Positions 1 through 6,224 are shown, counted from the stretch's first letter. The stretch is DNA of 9,801 nt from an uncultured Oscillospiraceae bacterium (GCA_934630555.1 CAKTXB010000061.1:1-9801); one strand, 5' to 3'. Notes: a model not told the origin generated them from the sequence alone. Made by a program: numbers and translations.

Positions 1-861
1 GCCGGACTTTCCACGCTGGTGCTGGAAAAGCTCTCCGCCGGCGGGCAGATGGCGCTGACGGAGCAGATCGACAACTACCCCGGCTTTGAGGGCGGTATCG
101 ACGGCTTTACGCTGGGCGAAAAGATGCAGCAGAGCGCCGAGCGCTTTGGCGCGGTCACGGAGCTGGCGGAGGTCTACAAGGCGCGCCTTTCCGGGAAGAT
201 CAAGACGCTGGACACCAGCGAGGGCGTATTCCATTCCCGCACGGTGGTCATCGCCACGGGCGCGTCGCCGCGCCGCCTGGGCGTTCCCGGCGAAGAAGCG
301 CTCGTCGGCAAGGGCGTACACTACTGCGCCGCCTGCGACGGCGCCTTTTACCGGGGCAAGACCGTGGCCGTGGTGGGCGGCGGCAATTCCGCTGCGGCGG
401 ATGCCCTGACCCTGTCCCGCATCGCCCAAAAGGTTTACCTCATCCACCGCCGCGACAGCCTGCGCGCCACGAAGGTCTATCATGAGCCGCTGATGAACGC
501 GCCCAATGTGGAATTTTGCTGGAACAGCACGGTCTCCGCGCTGCTGCACACAGATCGCCTGACGGGGCTTCGGCTGAAGGACGTTCAAACCGGCGCAGAA
601 CGAGCGCTTGCCTGCGACGGTGTGTTCATCAGCGTGGGCCGCGCACCGGCGACGGAGCTGTTCCGAAGCGAACTGGTGCTGGACAAGTCCGGCTATATTA
701 TGGCGGACGAATCCACCCGCACAAATCTTCCCGGCGTGTTCGCCGCGGGCGATGTGCGCACCAAGGCGCTGCGGCAGGTGGTCACCGCCGTATCGGACGG
801 CGCGGCAGCCGTCCATTCTGCAGAGGAGTACCTGGCGGAGGACCATGCGGCGTGCATATAG
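1..861 (+). CDS. trxB: Thioredoxin reductase (NADPH), 5'-truncated by the window edge
   Basis: This is a cytoplasmic FAD enzyme that uses NADPH to reduce thioredoxin. The reading frame is open from base 1 (AGLSTLVLEK...), so the GTG at 19 is an internal valine. Roughly 25-30 N-terminal residues, including the first FAD-binding GxGxxG loop, lie upstream of the window. Visible hallmarks are the GGQM/DNYPGF segment near the start and the redox-active CAACDG motif, with Cys codons at 325 and 334. The NADP-binding GGGNSAAADAL loop lies at 376-408 and is followed by HRRDSLR (445 onward), the arginine-rich signature for the NADPH 2'-phosphate. Near the C-terminus is the FAD-contacting AAGDVR motif. 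The stop is TAG at 859-861. The family is about 300-320 residues, which fits a nearly complete gene. No thioredoxin gene is adjacent. A ferredoxin-dependent relative is less likely because both Cys and the HRRxxxR motif are intact. Confidence 0.95.
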   Translation, partial: AGLSTLVLEKLSAGGQMALTEQIDNYPGFEGGIDGFTLGEKMQQSAERFGAVTELAEVYKARLSGKIKTLDTSEGVFHSRTVVIATGASPRRLGVPGEEALVGKGVHYCAACDGAFYRGKTVAVVGGGNSAAADALTLSRIAQKVYLIHRRDSLRATKVYHEPLMNAPNVEFCWNSTVSALLHTDRLTGLRLKDVQTGAERALACDGVFISVGRAPATELFRSELVLDKSGYIMADESTRTNLPGVFAAGDVRTKALRQVVTAVSDGAAAVHSAEEYLAEDHAACI

Positions 862-1017
862 CGGCAGCGCTGTGAGGAACAGCAGCGCCGCACCGCCTGA
901 TCCAGCGGCGTATGGTAGCTGTCATACGCTGCCCGCCGGAACGAGCCGCCGGGTGCGGCAGCTCGGCTGCTGAGAAGATCGTGGGCCAAAATGCTGGGGG
1001 CAAACCCCGCATAGCGC
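861..1017 (+). other. Hairpin-rich 3' region after trxB, no gene recognised
   Basis: No convincing coding frame is present. Several dyads can be drawn: an imperfect stem over 861-891; GCGTATG/CATACGC (908-914 with 923-929); GCCGC/GCGGC (945-949 with 955-959); and a GGGG/CCCC stem extended by ATGC/GCAT around 991-1013. The strong terminator at 1018-1058 follows directly. This may be the structured 3' UTR of trxB or a small RNA. I searched by eye for SRP, tmRNA, RNase P, T-box and common riboswitch signatures and found none. Minus-strand open frames through here look like shadows, without a ribosome site. Confidence 0.35.
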
Positions 1018-1058
1018 AACGCCTCCTCGAGATCGTCTGATCTTGAGGGGGCGTTTTT
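1018..1058 (+). terminator. Rho-independent terminator
   Basis: A 16-bp stem pairs 1019-1034 with 1039-1054 around a 4-nt GTCT loop. It has only G-T wobbles as imperfections and is followed by a T run (1054-1058). Two further A-T pairs extend the base. It is well placed to end trxB transcription. On the minus strand the same hairpin lies about 20 nt past the prepilin stop but lacks a T tract, so it would be a weaker terminator for that gene. Confidence 0.85.
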
Positions 1059-1080
1059 CGCAAGGTATTATGTTGCCGCC

Positions 1081-2028
1081 TTACTGGCCTGAGCTTTTAC
1101 GGACCTCGTCGTATTCTTCTCTGTTCAGGGCTGTTATGTATGCGTTGTAGGCATCTTCCAGCGAGGGATATTCCGTGCCGGCATCCAAGACCTTTTTATA
1201 CTGGTCGGTATACTGATTTGCGAAGAGCTTTTTTGAGACTGCGACATAACTGACGCCGTTTTTATCTGTTCGCTGGCCCGTTGTGGTTTCGGAGACATAG
1301 TATTTTCCGTCGCCGGTCTGAATGAGTACCGGGATCTTCTTTTCGGCGCCGACCTTGTCTGTGTTGAGAGAGGTCCAGAAAAGGTATCGCTTTGCGCTCT
1401 GCCCCGCACGCCCGTCTCCCAAAAAGGCCCAGGTGCAGTCGCCAAGCTGCAAAAGACTGTCATTCAGCTTTGCAAGCTCATTCTTCACGCTTGGGATATA
1501 GGATGAGTTCGGGCAGCGGGAGTCCAGCTCAAAGTTCCCGTTCTCGGCAAGCATATTCGCCTTCCAAAAATCGGTCGCATACAGCAGCGGCGGGAAATAA
1601 TCCTTTATGCTGGTATCGAACGGATAGTCCGGCCCGGACGGGGATGCCGCTCCGCTCCATGTGAGCACCACGCCGCAGTTCTCGTCATAGGAGACCACAC
1701 AGCTTCCGCCCGGCTGTGCAACGCCCTTCCAGTTATCCGTGTCGGCCTGTCCCCTGGTGTGAACGATGCCGCCGATGTTTACGGGGTTTACCGACTGCCA
1801 GTCGGCCTTTTTTTGCTTCAGAGCGACTGTGACGGCATCGGCATTCCCCAACATGGCCTCTGCAGAGACCTGCGCGTATGCAGAGCGCACATTGGCGAGG
1901 TCTGCCGCCTCCCGGCTCTTTTCCAGGTGAGCGGAAAACGTTGGGATCGCGACGGCGGCCAGTACGGCGATGATCGCGATCACAATCAATAATTCCATCA
2001 AGGTAAAGCCCTTGCAATTTCGGTCCAT
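1081..2028 (-). CDS. Type IV prepilin-like protein (class III signal peptide)
   Basis: The product is a 315-residue pilin-like protein. The N-terminus reads MDRNCKG|FTLMELLIVI: a short basic leader ending in Gly7, then Phe as mature residue 1 and Glu at mature position 5. A hydrophobic helix to about residue 29 and an amphipathic continuation follow. This is the classic prepilin peptidase and N-methylation site. The frame stays open upstream to 2142, but the ATG at 2028 is preferred because it puts the leader at prepilin length; AAAGAG lies just upstream as a weak ribosome site. The C-terminal region (about residues 60-315) is not recognised. It holds four cysteines (GSCVV, ENCGV, SRCPN, GDCTW) that could form two disulfides. 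The gene stands alone, with no pilus ATPase, platform protein or peptidase in the window. A secreted pseudopilin or a DNA-uptake pilin is the alternative. Confidence 0.85.
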   Translation of the reverse strand: MDRNCKGFTLMELLIVIAIIAVLAAVAIPTFSAHLEKSREAADLANVRSAYAQVSAEAMLGNADAVTVALKQKKADWQSVNPVNIGGIVHTRGQADTDNWKGVAQPGGSCVVSYDENCGVVLTWSGAASPSGPDYPFDTSIKDYFPPLLYATDFWKANMLAENGNFELDSRCPNSSYIPSVKNELAKLNDSLLQLGDCTWAFLGDGRAGQSAKRYLFWTSLNTDKVGAEKKIPVLIQTGDGKYYVSETTTGQRTDKNGVSYVAVSKKLFANQYTDQYKKVLDAGTEYPSLEDAYNAYITALNREEYDEVRKSSGQ

Positions 2029-2152
2029 AGTGCTCTTTGCCTTTCCACAGTGCAGCTTACGGTGTCCGGCGGCAGCGGTCTTTCTGCGGTATGAAATATC
2101 CTTGCAGCAGAGCGTATCACGTCGATCTCGAAAACTGATCATCTACGCCGCC

Positions 2153-2181
2153 ATTATAGCCGCTTTATTCATAAATTTCAA
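2153..2181 (-). promoter_or_regulatory. Sigma-A-type promoter for the prepilin gene
   Basis: Read on the minus strand, TTGAAA (2181-2176) and TATAAT (2158-2153) are separated by exactly 17 bp, one mismatch from the full sigma-70/sigma-A consensus. The predicted start near 2146 gives a leader of about 118 nt before the ATG at 2028. I found no recognisable c-di-GMP riboswitch or other known element in that leader. Confidence 0.75.
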
Positions 2182-2260
2182 CAATTTTGCTGCATTTTTG
2201 CGGCCATTTGAGCGTGGTTTAAAAAAGCTGACGGGATACGAGGAGCGACAGGCTGTTTCT

Positions 2261-2290
2261 GCCGCGATGTCCGCGGCGTCTTTGCGCAAA
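2261..2290. promoter_or_regulatory. Candidate operator dyads between divergent promoters
   Basis: Two dyads lie between the prepilin and lipoprotein promoters: GCCGCG/CGCGGC (2261-2266 with 2272-2277, 5-nt spacer) and a perfect 10-bp palindrome TTTGCGCAAA (2281-2290). The palindrome ends 14 bp upstream of the lipoprotein -35 box, a plausible activator or repressor site. No specific regulator is recognised. Confidence 0.3.
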
Positions 2291-2304
2291 GGGCATACGG
2301 AATG

Positions 2305-2332
2305 TTGCGATTTGCCGAAATCCATGTATAAT
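2305..2332 (+). promoter_or_regulatory. Promoter of the sensor operon
   Basis: TTGCGA (2305-2310) and a perfect TATAAT (2327-2332) are spaced by 16 bp. The -10 box is about 45 nt upstream of the lipoprotein ATG, leaving a leader of roughly 40 nt. The perfect -10 and good placement make this convincing. The -35 matches consensus at four of six positions. Confidence 0.65.
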
Positions 2333-2377
2333 AACTATGCAGAGATCCGAGAAGCCAGAATCGAGGGAAGCATACTG

Positions 2378-3196
2378 ATGAAACACGCCAAAACTCTTGT
2401 TTTACTGATCTTGTCCGTCCTGCTTGCGGCCGGAACGCTCTGCGGCTGCGCGGCGCGGACGGAAAAACAGGCGGGCATGTCGCTGCCGCAGATCACCATT
2501 GGCAGCGACTCTTATCCACCCTATGTCTATCTGGACAACAACGGCGATCCGACCGGCATTGATGTGGAGATCGCAGCCGAGGCCTTCCGGCGGATGGGCT
2601 ATCAGGCGGCGTTTATGACCATCGACTGGGAGCAGAAAAAGACATTGCTGGACAGCGGGGAGATCGACTGTATCTGGGGCTGCTTCTCTATGGATGGGCG
2701 CGAGCAGGATTACCAATGGGCCGGCCCCTATATGGTCAGCCGGCAGGTCGTCGCCGTCAATGCGGCGAGCGATATTTACGCCATGAGCGACCTGAACGGC
2801 AAGGTCATTGCCGTACAGTCCACCGGGAAGCCGGAAGAGATCTTTTTGCAGGGCGAAGGAGCGGATATTCCGCAATTTGAGGATATTATCAGTCTGGAGG
2901 ATCGGGGCGTGCAGTACGCGGCGCTGGACTGCGGCTATGTGGATGCCATTGCCGCCCACGAAACGGCCATTTTGCAGTATATGACGGATTACGACGCGGG
3001 CTTTCGCATTCTGGACGAGCCGCTGCTGATCACCGGGATCGGCGCTGCCTTTTCCGTCAAGGATGACCGCGGCCTTGCGCAGGAGCTGATGGACACCTTT
3101 GCGCAGATGCGGCAGGACGGGAGCATGCAGGAGATCGTCGGCAGGTATCTGGAGCATCCCGAGACCTATTTGGAGGTGGAATGCCTTGATCGGTAA
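2378..3196 (+). CDS. Type-3 solute-binding lipoprotein, partner of the downstream kinase
   Basis: The product is a 272-residue extracytoplasmic ligand-binding lipoprotein of the SBP_bac_3 (amino-acid-binding) fold. The ATG at 2378 follows a GAGGGAAG ribosome site (2363-2370) by 7 nt; the longer open frame upstream has no signal sequence. The signal peptide has a basic start (MKHAK), a hydrophobic core and a lipobox LCGC, with Cys24 as the lipidated residue. Family features include IGSDSYPPYVY, GIDVEIAAEAFRRMGY, IDCIWG, the REQDYQWAGPY segment with Arg108 at the carboxylate-binding position, VDAIAAHE and the terminal MRQDGSMQEIVGRYL. His194 sits where amino-acid binders such as HisJ have Asp, hinting at a different ligand. 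There is no permease or ATPase nearby. The gene overlaps the hybrid kinase by 11 nt, so a sensory role is more likely than transport. Confidence 0.85.
   Translation: MKHAKTLVLLILSVLLAAGTLCGCAARTEKQAGMSLPQITIGSDSYPPYVYLDNNGDPTGIDVEIAAEAFRRMGYQAAFMTIDWEQKKTLLDSGEIDCIWGCFSMDGREQDYQWAGPYMVSRQVVAVNAASDIYAMSDLNGKVIAVQSTGKPEEIFLQGEGADIPQFEDIISLEDRGVQYAALDCGYVDAIAAHETAILQYMTDYDAGFRILDEPLLITGIGAAFSVKDDRGLAQELMDTFAQMRQDGSMQEIVGRYLEHPETYLEVECLDR
3172..3188 (+). promoter_or_regulatory. Ribosome site and TTG start that define the kinase N-terminus
   Basis: GGAGGTGG (3172-3179) lies 6 nt upstream of TTG at 3186, which is in frame with the kinase. The only nearby ATG (3181) is in another frame and reads ATG CCT TGA. 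The TTG lies inside the last codons of the lipoprotein gene, so ribosomes finishing that gene could reinitiate here. Confidence 0.7.
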
Positions 3197-5351
3197 TCAC
3201 TTGCAGACCATTTTCGGCAAAAAATTCTGGCTTGCCTGTATTGCCGTGGGCCTTTTCATCCTGGGCATCGTTTTCGCGCTTTCCAGACAGGCAGATATAC
3301 AAAACTGCGAGCAGAGGCTGACGGGCGCGATCGAGTTTATCAAGGAGCAGTCCAGCGAGTATACGAAGTACAACGATACCGCCATCGCGAAAGGTCTTGT
3401 GCGCGAGGCCACGGCCGTCCACGCACTGGAGGAGCTCTCGCTTGACTGCGATGAGGCGGCACTGTCAGAGCACGCCAAGGAGCTGTGGCTTACGGGCATT
3501 TCTGTGCTGGACGCGCAGGGCGAGCTGGTATGCGAGTACACGGAAAATGGCGTCGGCTACGCGCAGCTTCAGCCCGGCATCAAGACGGAGCCGATCCTCA
3601 GCGTCATCGGTTACCCGCAGAAGACCTATGTCAAGCGTGTGGAGCTGGACGGGGGCGGTTTTGCCGATGTTGCCGTGCACAGCTGCGCCGGCGGCGCGGG
3701 CGCGGTGCTGGCCTATCGCTATACGCGGGCGGAATTTTCCCAAAAGTCCGTTTTGTCCATTCAGGCTCTGCTAGACGGCTATGAGGTCAGCTCCACGGGA
3801 ACGCTTCTGGTGGTGGAGGAGAACCGGGTAAAGGCCTCCAACGATCCCACGCTGATCGGCATGAACATTTTCGGGAATGAACGGCTCATGTCGATCCGGA
3901 GCAGCGGCCGGGCGGATAAGCTGATCCGCGTGTATGCGCCGAAGGGCATTGAGCAATGCTATGGAATGTACAGCCACGGACGGAACTATTACCTCTATGC
4001 CTACGTTCCCGCCCGTCAGGTCTATAGCATCACCGTGATGAATCTGGTGATCGCGCTGGTCATGTATGTCTGGATCATGGTGCTTGTGCAGGCGCTCCGC
4101 TGGAACTCTGTAAAGAATCTTTTGATGCAGCAGGCGCGCTCTGAGCAGGAATACAAGAAGTCGCTCGAACAGAAAAACGCCGCGCTGGAGCTTGCCGTTC
4201 AGCATGAGACCACGGCCAACCGCGCCAAGCGGGAATTCCTGTTTAATATGTCCCACGACATCCGAACGCCCATGAATGCCATCCTCAGCTTCACCGCGCT
4301 GGCGCAGACGCACATCGACGATCGTGACCGGGTCGCGGACTATCTGAAAAAGATCTATGTTTCCGGTCAGCATCTGCTGCTTCTCATCAACGATATACTG
4401 GACATGAGCCGCATTGAAAACGGCAAGGTCACGCTGGAGCCAAAGCCGGTGCATCTGCCGGAGCTGGTGCGTGACCTCAGGGATATTGTGCAGGCCGGCG
4501 TTTCCAAAAAGAAGCTTTCCCTTACCCTCGATACCGCCGGCGTGAAAACGGAGGATGTCATTGCCGACCCGCTGCGGCTGGAACAGATCCTGATCAACAT
4601 TTTGGCAAACGCCGTGAAGTTCACGCCGGACGGCGGGCAGATCAGCCTGCGGATCGTGCAGAAGGATACGGCTCCGGCGGATTATGCCGATCTTGAATTC
4701 CACATCAAGGATAACGGCATCGGCATGAGCGAGGAGTTCCAAAAGCACATTTTTGAGCAGTTTGCCAGAGAAAGAACATCCACCGTCAGTAAGATACAGG
4801 GCACGGGGCTCGGCATGGCCATCACGAAAAGGCTGGTGGACATGATGGGCGGCAGGATCACGCTGGAGAGCGAACCGGGCAAGGGCACGGAATTTACCGT
4901 TTTTCTGCGCCTGCACGCCGGTGCGGCAAAAACAGGGCAGACGCCGTGCAGTTCAAAAACTGCCGACTTTACCGGAAAGAAGCTCCTGGTGGTCGAGGAC
5001 AACGAGCTGAATCTGGAGATCGCATCGACGATCCTTGAAGAAGCGGGCTTTGAGGTAGACAGCGCAAAAAACGGAAAAGCCGCCGTTGAAAAGGTCGAGG
5101 CGGCGCCTGCCGACCGGTACGACCTGATCCTGATGGATATTCAGATGCCGGAGATGGACGGCTATGAAGCGACCCGCCGGATCCGTGCGTTCCCGGATGA
5201 AAGGAAGGCGGCGCTCCCCATCGTGGCCATGACGGCCAATGCGTTTGAGGACGACCGGAAAAACGCGCTGAACGCCGGAATGAACGCGCACATTGCCAAG
5301 CCGCTGGATGTTCAAAAGCTGTTTCAGGTATTGTCGGAGCTGCTGGAATGA
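3186..5351 (+). CDS. Hybrid sensor histidine kinase with receiver domain
   Basis: The product is a membrane-bound hybrid kinase of about 721 residues, counted from the TTG at 3186. Membrane helix 1 spans about residues 13-32 (FWLACIAVGLFILGIVFAL) and helix 2 about 282-305. Between them is an extracellular domain of about 250 residues with two PAS/Cache-like stretches (ISVLDAQGELV and LLVVEENRVKASNDPTLIG), probably a double Cache fold. A short coiled coil leads to the dimerisation domain with phosphoacceptor His357 (NMSHDIRTPMNAI). The ATPase domain shows an N-box (Asn475 in LANAVKF), DNGIGMS, FEQFARE and GTGLGMAI. The C-terminal receiver (about 600-721) has VVEDN, phosphoacceptor Asp651 (LILMDIQMPEMDG), an MTANAF segment and the conserved Lys in AKPLD. 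All catalytic residues look intact. There is no DNA-binding output or HPt domain, so the downstream partner must be elsewhere. The ligand input may come from the co-encoded lipoprotein. Confidence 0.92.
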   Translation: MIGNHLQTIFGKKFWLACIAVGLFILGIVFALSRQADIQNCEQRLTGAIEFIKEQSSEYTKYNDTAIAKGLVREATAVHALEELSLDCDEAALSEHAKELWLTGISVLDAQGELVCEYTENGVGYAQLQPGIKTEPILSVIGYPQKTYVKRVELDGGGFADVAVHSCAGGAGAVLAYRYTRAEFSQKSVLSIQALLDGYEVSSTGTLLVVEENRVKASNDPTLIGMNIFGNERLMSIRSSGRADKLIRVYAPKGIEQCYGMYSHGRNYYLYAYVPARQVYSITVMNLVIALVMYVWIMVLVQALRWNSVKNLLMQQARSEQEYKKSLEQKNAALELAVQHETTANRAKREFLFNMSHDIRTPMNAILSFTALAQTHIDDRDRVADYLKKIYVSGQHLLLLINDILDMSRIENGKVTLEPKPVHLPELVRDLRDIVQAGVSKKKLSLTLDTAGVKTEDVIADPLRLEQILINILANAVKFTPDGGQISLRIVQKDTAPADYADLEFHIKDNGIGMSEEFQKHIFEQFARERTSTVSKIQGTGLGMAITKRLVDMMGGRITLESEPGKGTEFTVFLRLHAGAAKTGQTPCSSKTADFTGKKLLVVEDNELNLEIASTILEEAGFEVDSAKNGKAAVEKVEAAPADRYDLILMDIQMPEMDGYEATRRIRAFPDERKAALPIVAMTANAFEDDRKNALNAGMNAHIAKPLDVQKLFQVLSELLE

Positions 5352-5438
5352 GCCGCCCGTGGGAAGGCAGGACAAAGGGAGACGTCCACAATCATCGAAA
5401 TTTATAAATAAGACTGGATCATAAGGAGGCGTAAACAC

Positions 5439-5648
5439 ATGAAGATCATACAGGAGCTTTCCTGGCTATGGGAAATGCTGGGCATCGCACTTATGGCGGC
5501 GGCTGTTTGCGTGGTTGGCGCTATGCTGATATGCAGAGCAAAAAAGAAGAAGCTCAGCAGGAAGCGCGCAGTGGTCATCGGGATCGCAGCCTTTATAATC
5601 GCCATCGCGGCAGTTTTTGAGATCGCCCGGATCCCGATGCCGCTTTGA
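5439..5648 (+). CDS. Small two-helix membrane protein, function unknown
   Basis: The product is a 69-residue protein starting at ATG 5439, with AAGGAGG (5423-5429) 9 nt upstream, so translation is well supported. Helix 1 covers about residues 9-32 (up to GAMLIC) and helix 2 about 44-62. They are separated by a strongly basic loop, KKKKLSRKR. By the positive-inside rule the loop is cytoplasmic and both ends face out. The gene lies 87 nt after the hybrid kinase on the same strand with no terminator between them, so it may be the third gene of the sensor operon. ATTTATAAAT at 5400-5409 could include a -10 box, but no matching -35 is visible. The protein is not assignable to a family. It could be an accessory of the kinase or independent. 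Confidence 0.65.
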   Translation: MKIIQELSWLWEMLGIALMAAAVCVVGAMLICRAKKKKLSRKRAVVIGIAAFIIAIAAVFEIARIPMPL

Positions 5649-5667
5649 CGAGCTGGGAGGCGCTGAT

Positions 5668-5763
5668 ATGGACAAAGGAAGCGATTCAGCCGTATGCAGC
5701 AGCCTGACGGATGACCCAAAGCGGCGATCCGCGCTGCGCAGCGCTTGCCAAAGAAAATTGTGA
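5668..5763 (+). CDS. Possible 31-residue ORF, unrecognised
   Basis: ATG at 5668 has GGGAGG (5654-5659) 8 nt upstream and lies 19 nt after the stop of the small membrane protein. It runs to TGA at 5761-5763. The product is polar and basic (begins MDKGSDSAVCSSL, ends SACQRKL), with no membrane segment or known motif. The frame runs through the 14-bp palindrome at 5731-5744, so the 3' half may be repeat or structural DNA. It could be the decayed start of a longer gene cut off by the repeat block. Support is the ribosome site only. Confidence 0.2.
   Translation: MDKGSDSAVCSSLTDDPKRRSALRSACQRKL
5731..5744. repeat. 14-bp perfect palindrome
   Basis: GCGCTGCGCAGCGC is its own reverse complement. 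It is the leftmost member of the palindrome-rich block that continues to 6224 and could be a protein-binding site or part of that repeat family. Confidence 0.5.
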
Positions 5764-5785
5764 TAACAGCACAGCAGGATCGGAC

Positions 5786-5829
5786 AAAAGGCAGGCTGCC
5801 GCCCGGTATGGGCGGCGGCCTGCCTTTTT
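5786..5829 (+). terminator. Strong Rho-independent terminator
   Basis: A 19-bp stem pairs 5786-5804 with 5810-5828 around a 5-nt loop GGTAT. There is a single wobble and a run of five T (5825-5829). It is very GC-rich in its core (GCCGCCC/GGGCGGC). It would end transcription of the sensor operon and the small membrane protein before the repeat block. Confidence 0.9.
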
Positions 5830-5830
5830 C

Positions 5831-5895
5831 AGCGTGTCAAAAAGTATTTTTGACACGCTTTCAAACGCGGACCGCTGCGCTGGGTCCGCGTTTGA
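5831..5895. repeat. Two adjacent perfect hairpins
   Basis: The first pairs AGCGTGTCAAAAA (5831-5843) with its exact complement at 5847-5859 across a 3-nt GTA loop. The second pairs TCAAACGCGGACC (5861-5873) with 5883-5895 across a 9-nt loop that itself reads GCTGCGCTG. They directly follow the terminator. The first carries a T run in its right arm and could act as a second terminator. Long perfect stems this close together suggest an interspersed palindromic element, not chance. Confidence 0.7.
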
Positions 5896-5903
5896 GAAGG
5901 CTT

Positions 5904-5965
5904 GCGCCATGCTGCGCGCATAATTTTTGCGCCTTTGGCGCAAAAATTCCACGCTTGCATGGCGT
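5904..5965. repeat. Nested hairpin with a perfect 12-bp inner stem
   Basis: The inner stem pairs AATTTTTGCGCC (5922-5933) with 5937-5948 across a TTT loop. The outer stem pairs GCGCCATGC (5904-5912) with GCATGGCGT (5957-5965), ending in one G-T wobble. The outer right arm is the start of the 103-bp repeat copy at 5954, so this structure bridges into that element. Confidence 0.6.
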
Positions 5966-6056
5966 AAAGTATTTTCGGCGACGTACACGCCGCCGCCGAA
6001 CATGATCCGGACTTTTTTCGCGCCTGCGGGCGCGAACTCTGCGAGGCTTTTTTGAC
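5954..6056 (+). repeat. 103-bp interspersed repeat, copy A
   Basis: This stretch matches the reverse complement of 9673-9775 over the same 103-bp length with only three substitutions (at 6001, 6007 and 6009) by manual alignment. Inside it are two dyads: ATTTTCGGCG (5971-5980) with 5994-6003, broken by one mismatch in this copy, and TTCGCGCC/GGCGCGAA (6017-6024 with 6029-6036). It ends in a T run and GAC. No protein-coding signature is evident, although shadow frames cross it. The copy lies between the 5786 terminator and the promoter of the SLH gene. Confidence 0.9.
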
Positions 6057-6103
6057 GAGCTGCACGGAGGGTCCTGTTCTGAATATCTCATACTTTAGGG
6101 CGA

Positions 6104-6132
6104 TTTACATTTTCGCGCGGCTATGTAATAAT
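6104..6132 (+). promoter_or_regulatory. Extended -10 promoter upstream of the SLH protein
   Basis: TTTACA (6104-6109) and AATAAT (6127-6132) are spaced by 17 bp, each one mismatch from consensus, with a TG (6124-6125) in the extended -10 position. The area is locally AT-rich. It is the best promoter seen before the SLH gene and would give a leader of about 330 nt. A closer promoter cannot be excluded: TATAGT at 6450-6455 abuts the ribosome site and looks too close. Confidence 0.55.
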
Positions 6133-6161
6133 AAAATCAGTATAGTATCGAAAAGTTTATG

Positions 6162-6224
6162 ACAAGGGGGCGTGCCCCCTTGTTCCGTAGGGTACCCCTA
6201 CGGAATGATGCTGCTTTGCAGCAT
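6162..6224. repeat. Three back-to-back hairpins in the leader
   Basis: The stems are ACAAGGGGGC (6162-6171) with 6174-6183, TTCCGTAGGG (6183-6192) with 6196-6205, and ATGCTGC (6208-6214) with 6218-6224. Their arms are 10, 10 and 7 bp and the loops 2-3 nt, all perfect. They sit about 25 nt downstream of the predicted transcription start. None has a following T tract, so they are not obvious terminators. They may protect the mRNA or be another palindromic repeat family. Confidence 0.75.

Noticed and set aside
693..1063. Minus-strand frames over the trxB end and its terminator
   Set aside because: They overlap the confidently coding trxB end and the terminator stem, and have no ribosome site or recognisable domain.
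2029..2142. N-terminal extension of the prepilin to 2142
   Set aside because: It would add 38 residues before a correctly sized prepilin leader and put the start at the predicted transcription start with no room for a ribosome site.
2029..2146. c-di-GMP riboswitch in the prepilin leader
   Set aside because: Such switches often precede pilin genes, but I could not find the conserved class I core in order in this leader.
3099..3185. Longer kinase start upstream of 3186
   Set aside because: The extra residues are an arginine-rich shadow of the lipoprotein gene. The GGAGGTGG site spaced 6 nt before TTG 3186 and the membrane helix close behind it fit better.
5686..6003. 105-codon minus-strand open frame through the repeat block
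   Set aside because: It runs across the terminator, several perfect hairpins and repeat copy A. It is better explained as a shadow of palindromic GC-rich DNA than as a protein.
5831..6224. CRISPR-like array
   Set aside because: The hairpins differ from each other in sequence, size and spacing. There is no repeated unit with unique spacers and no cas gene nearby.
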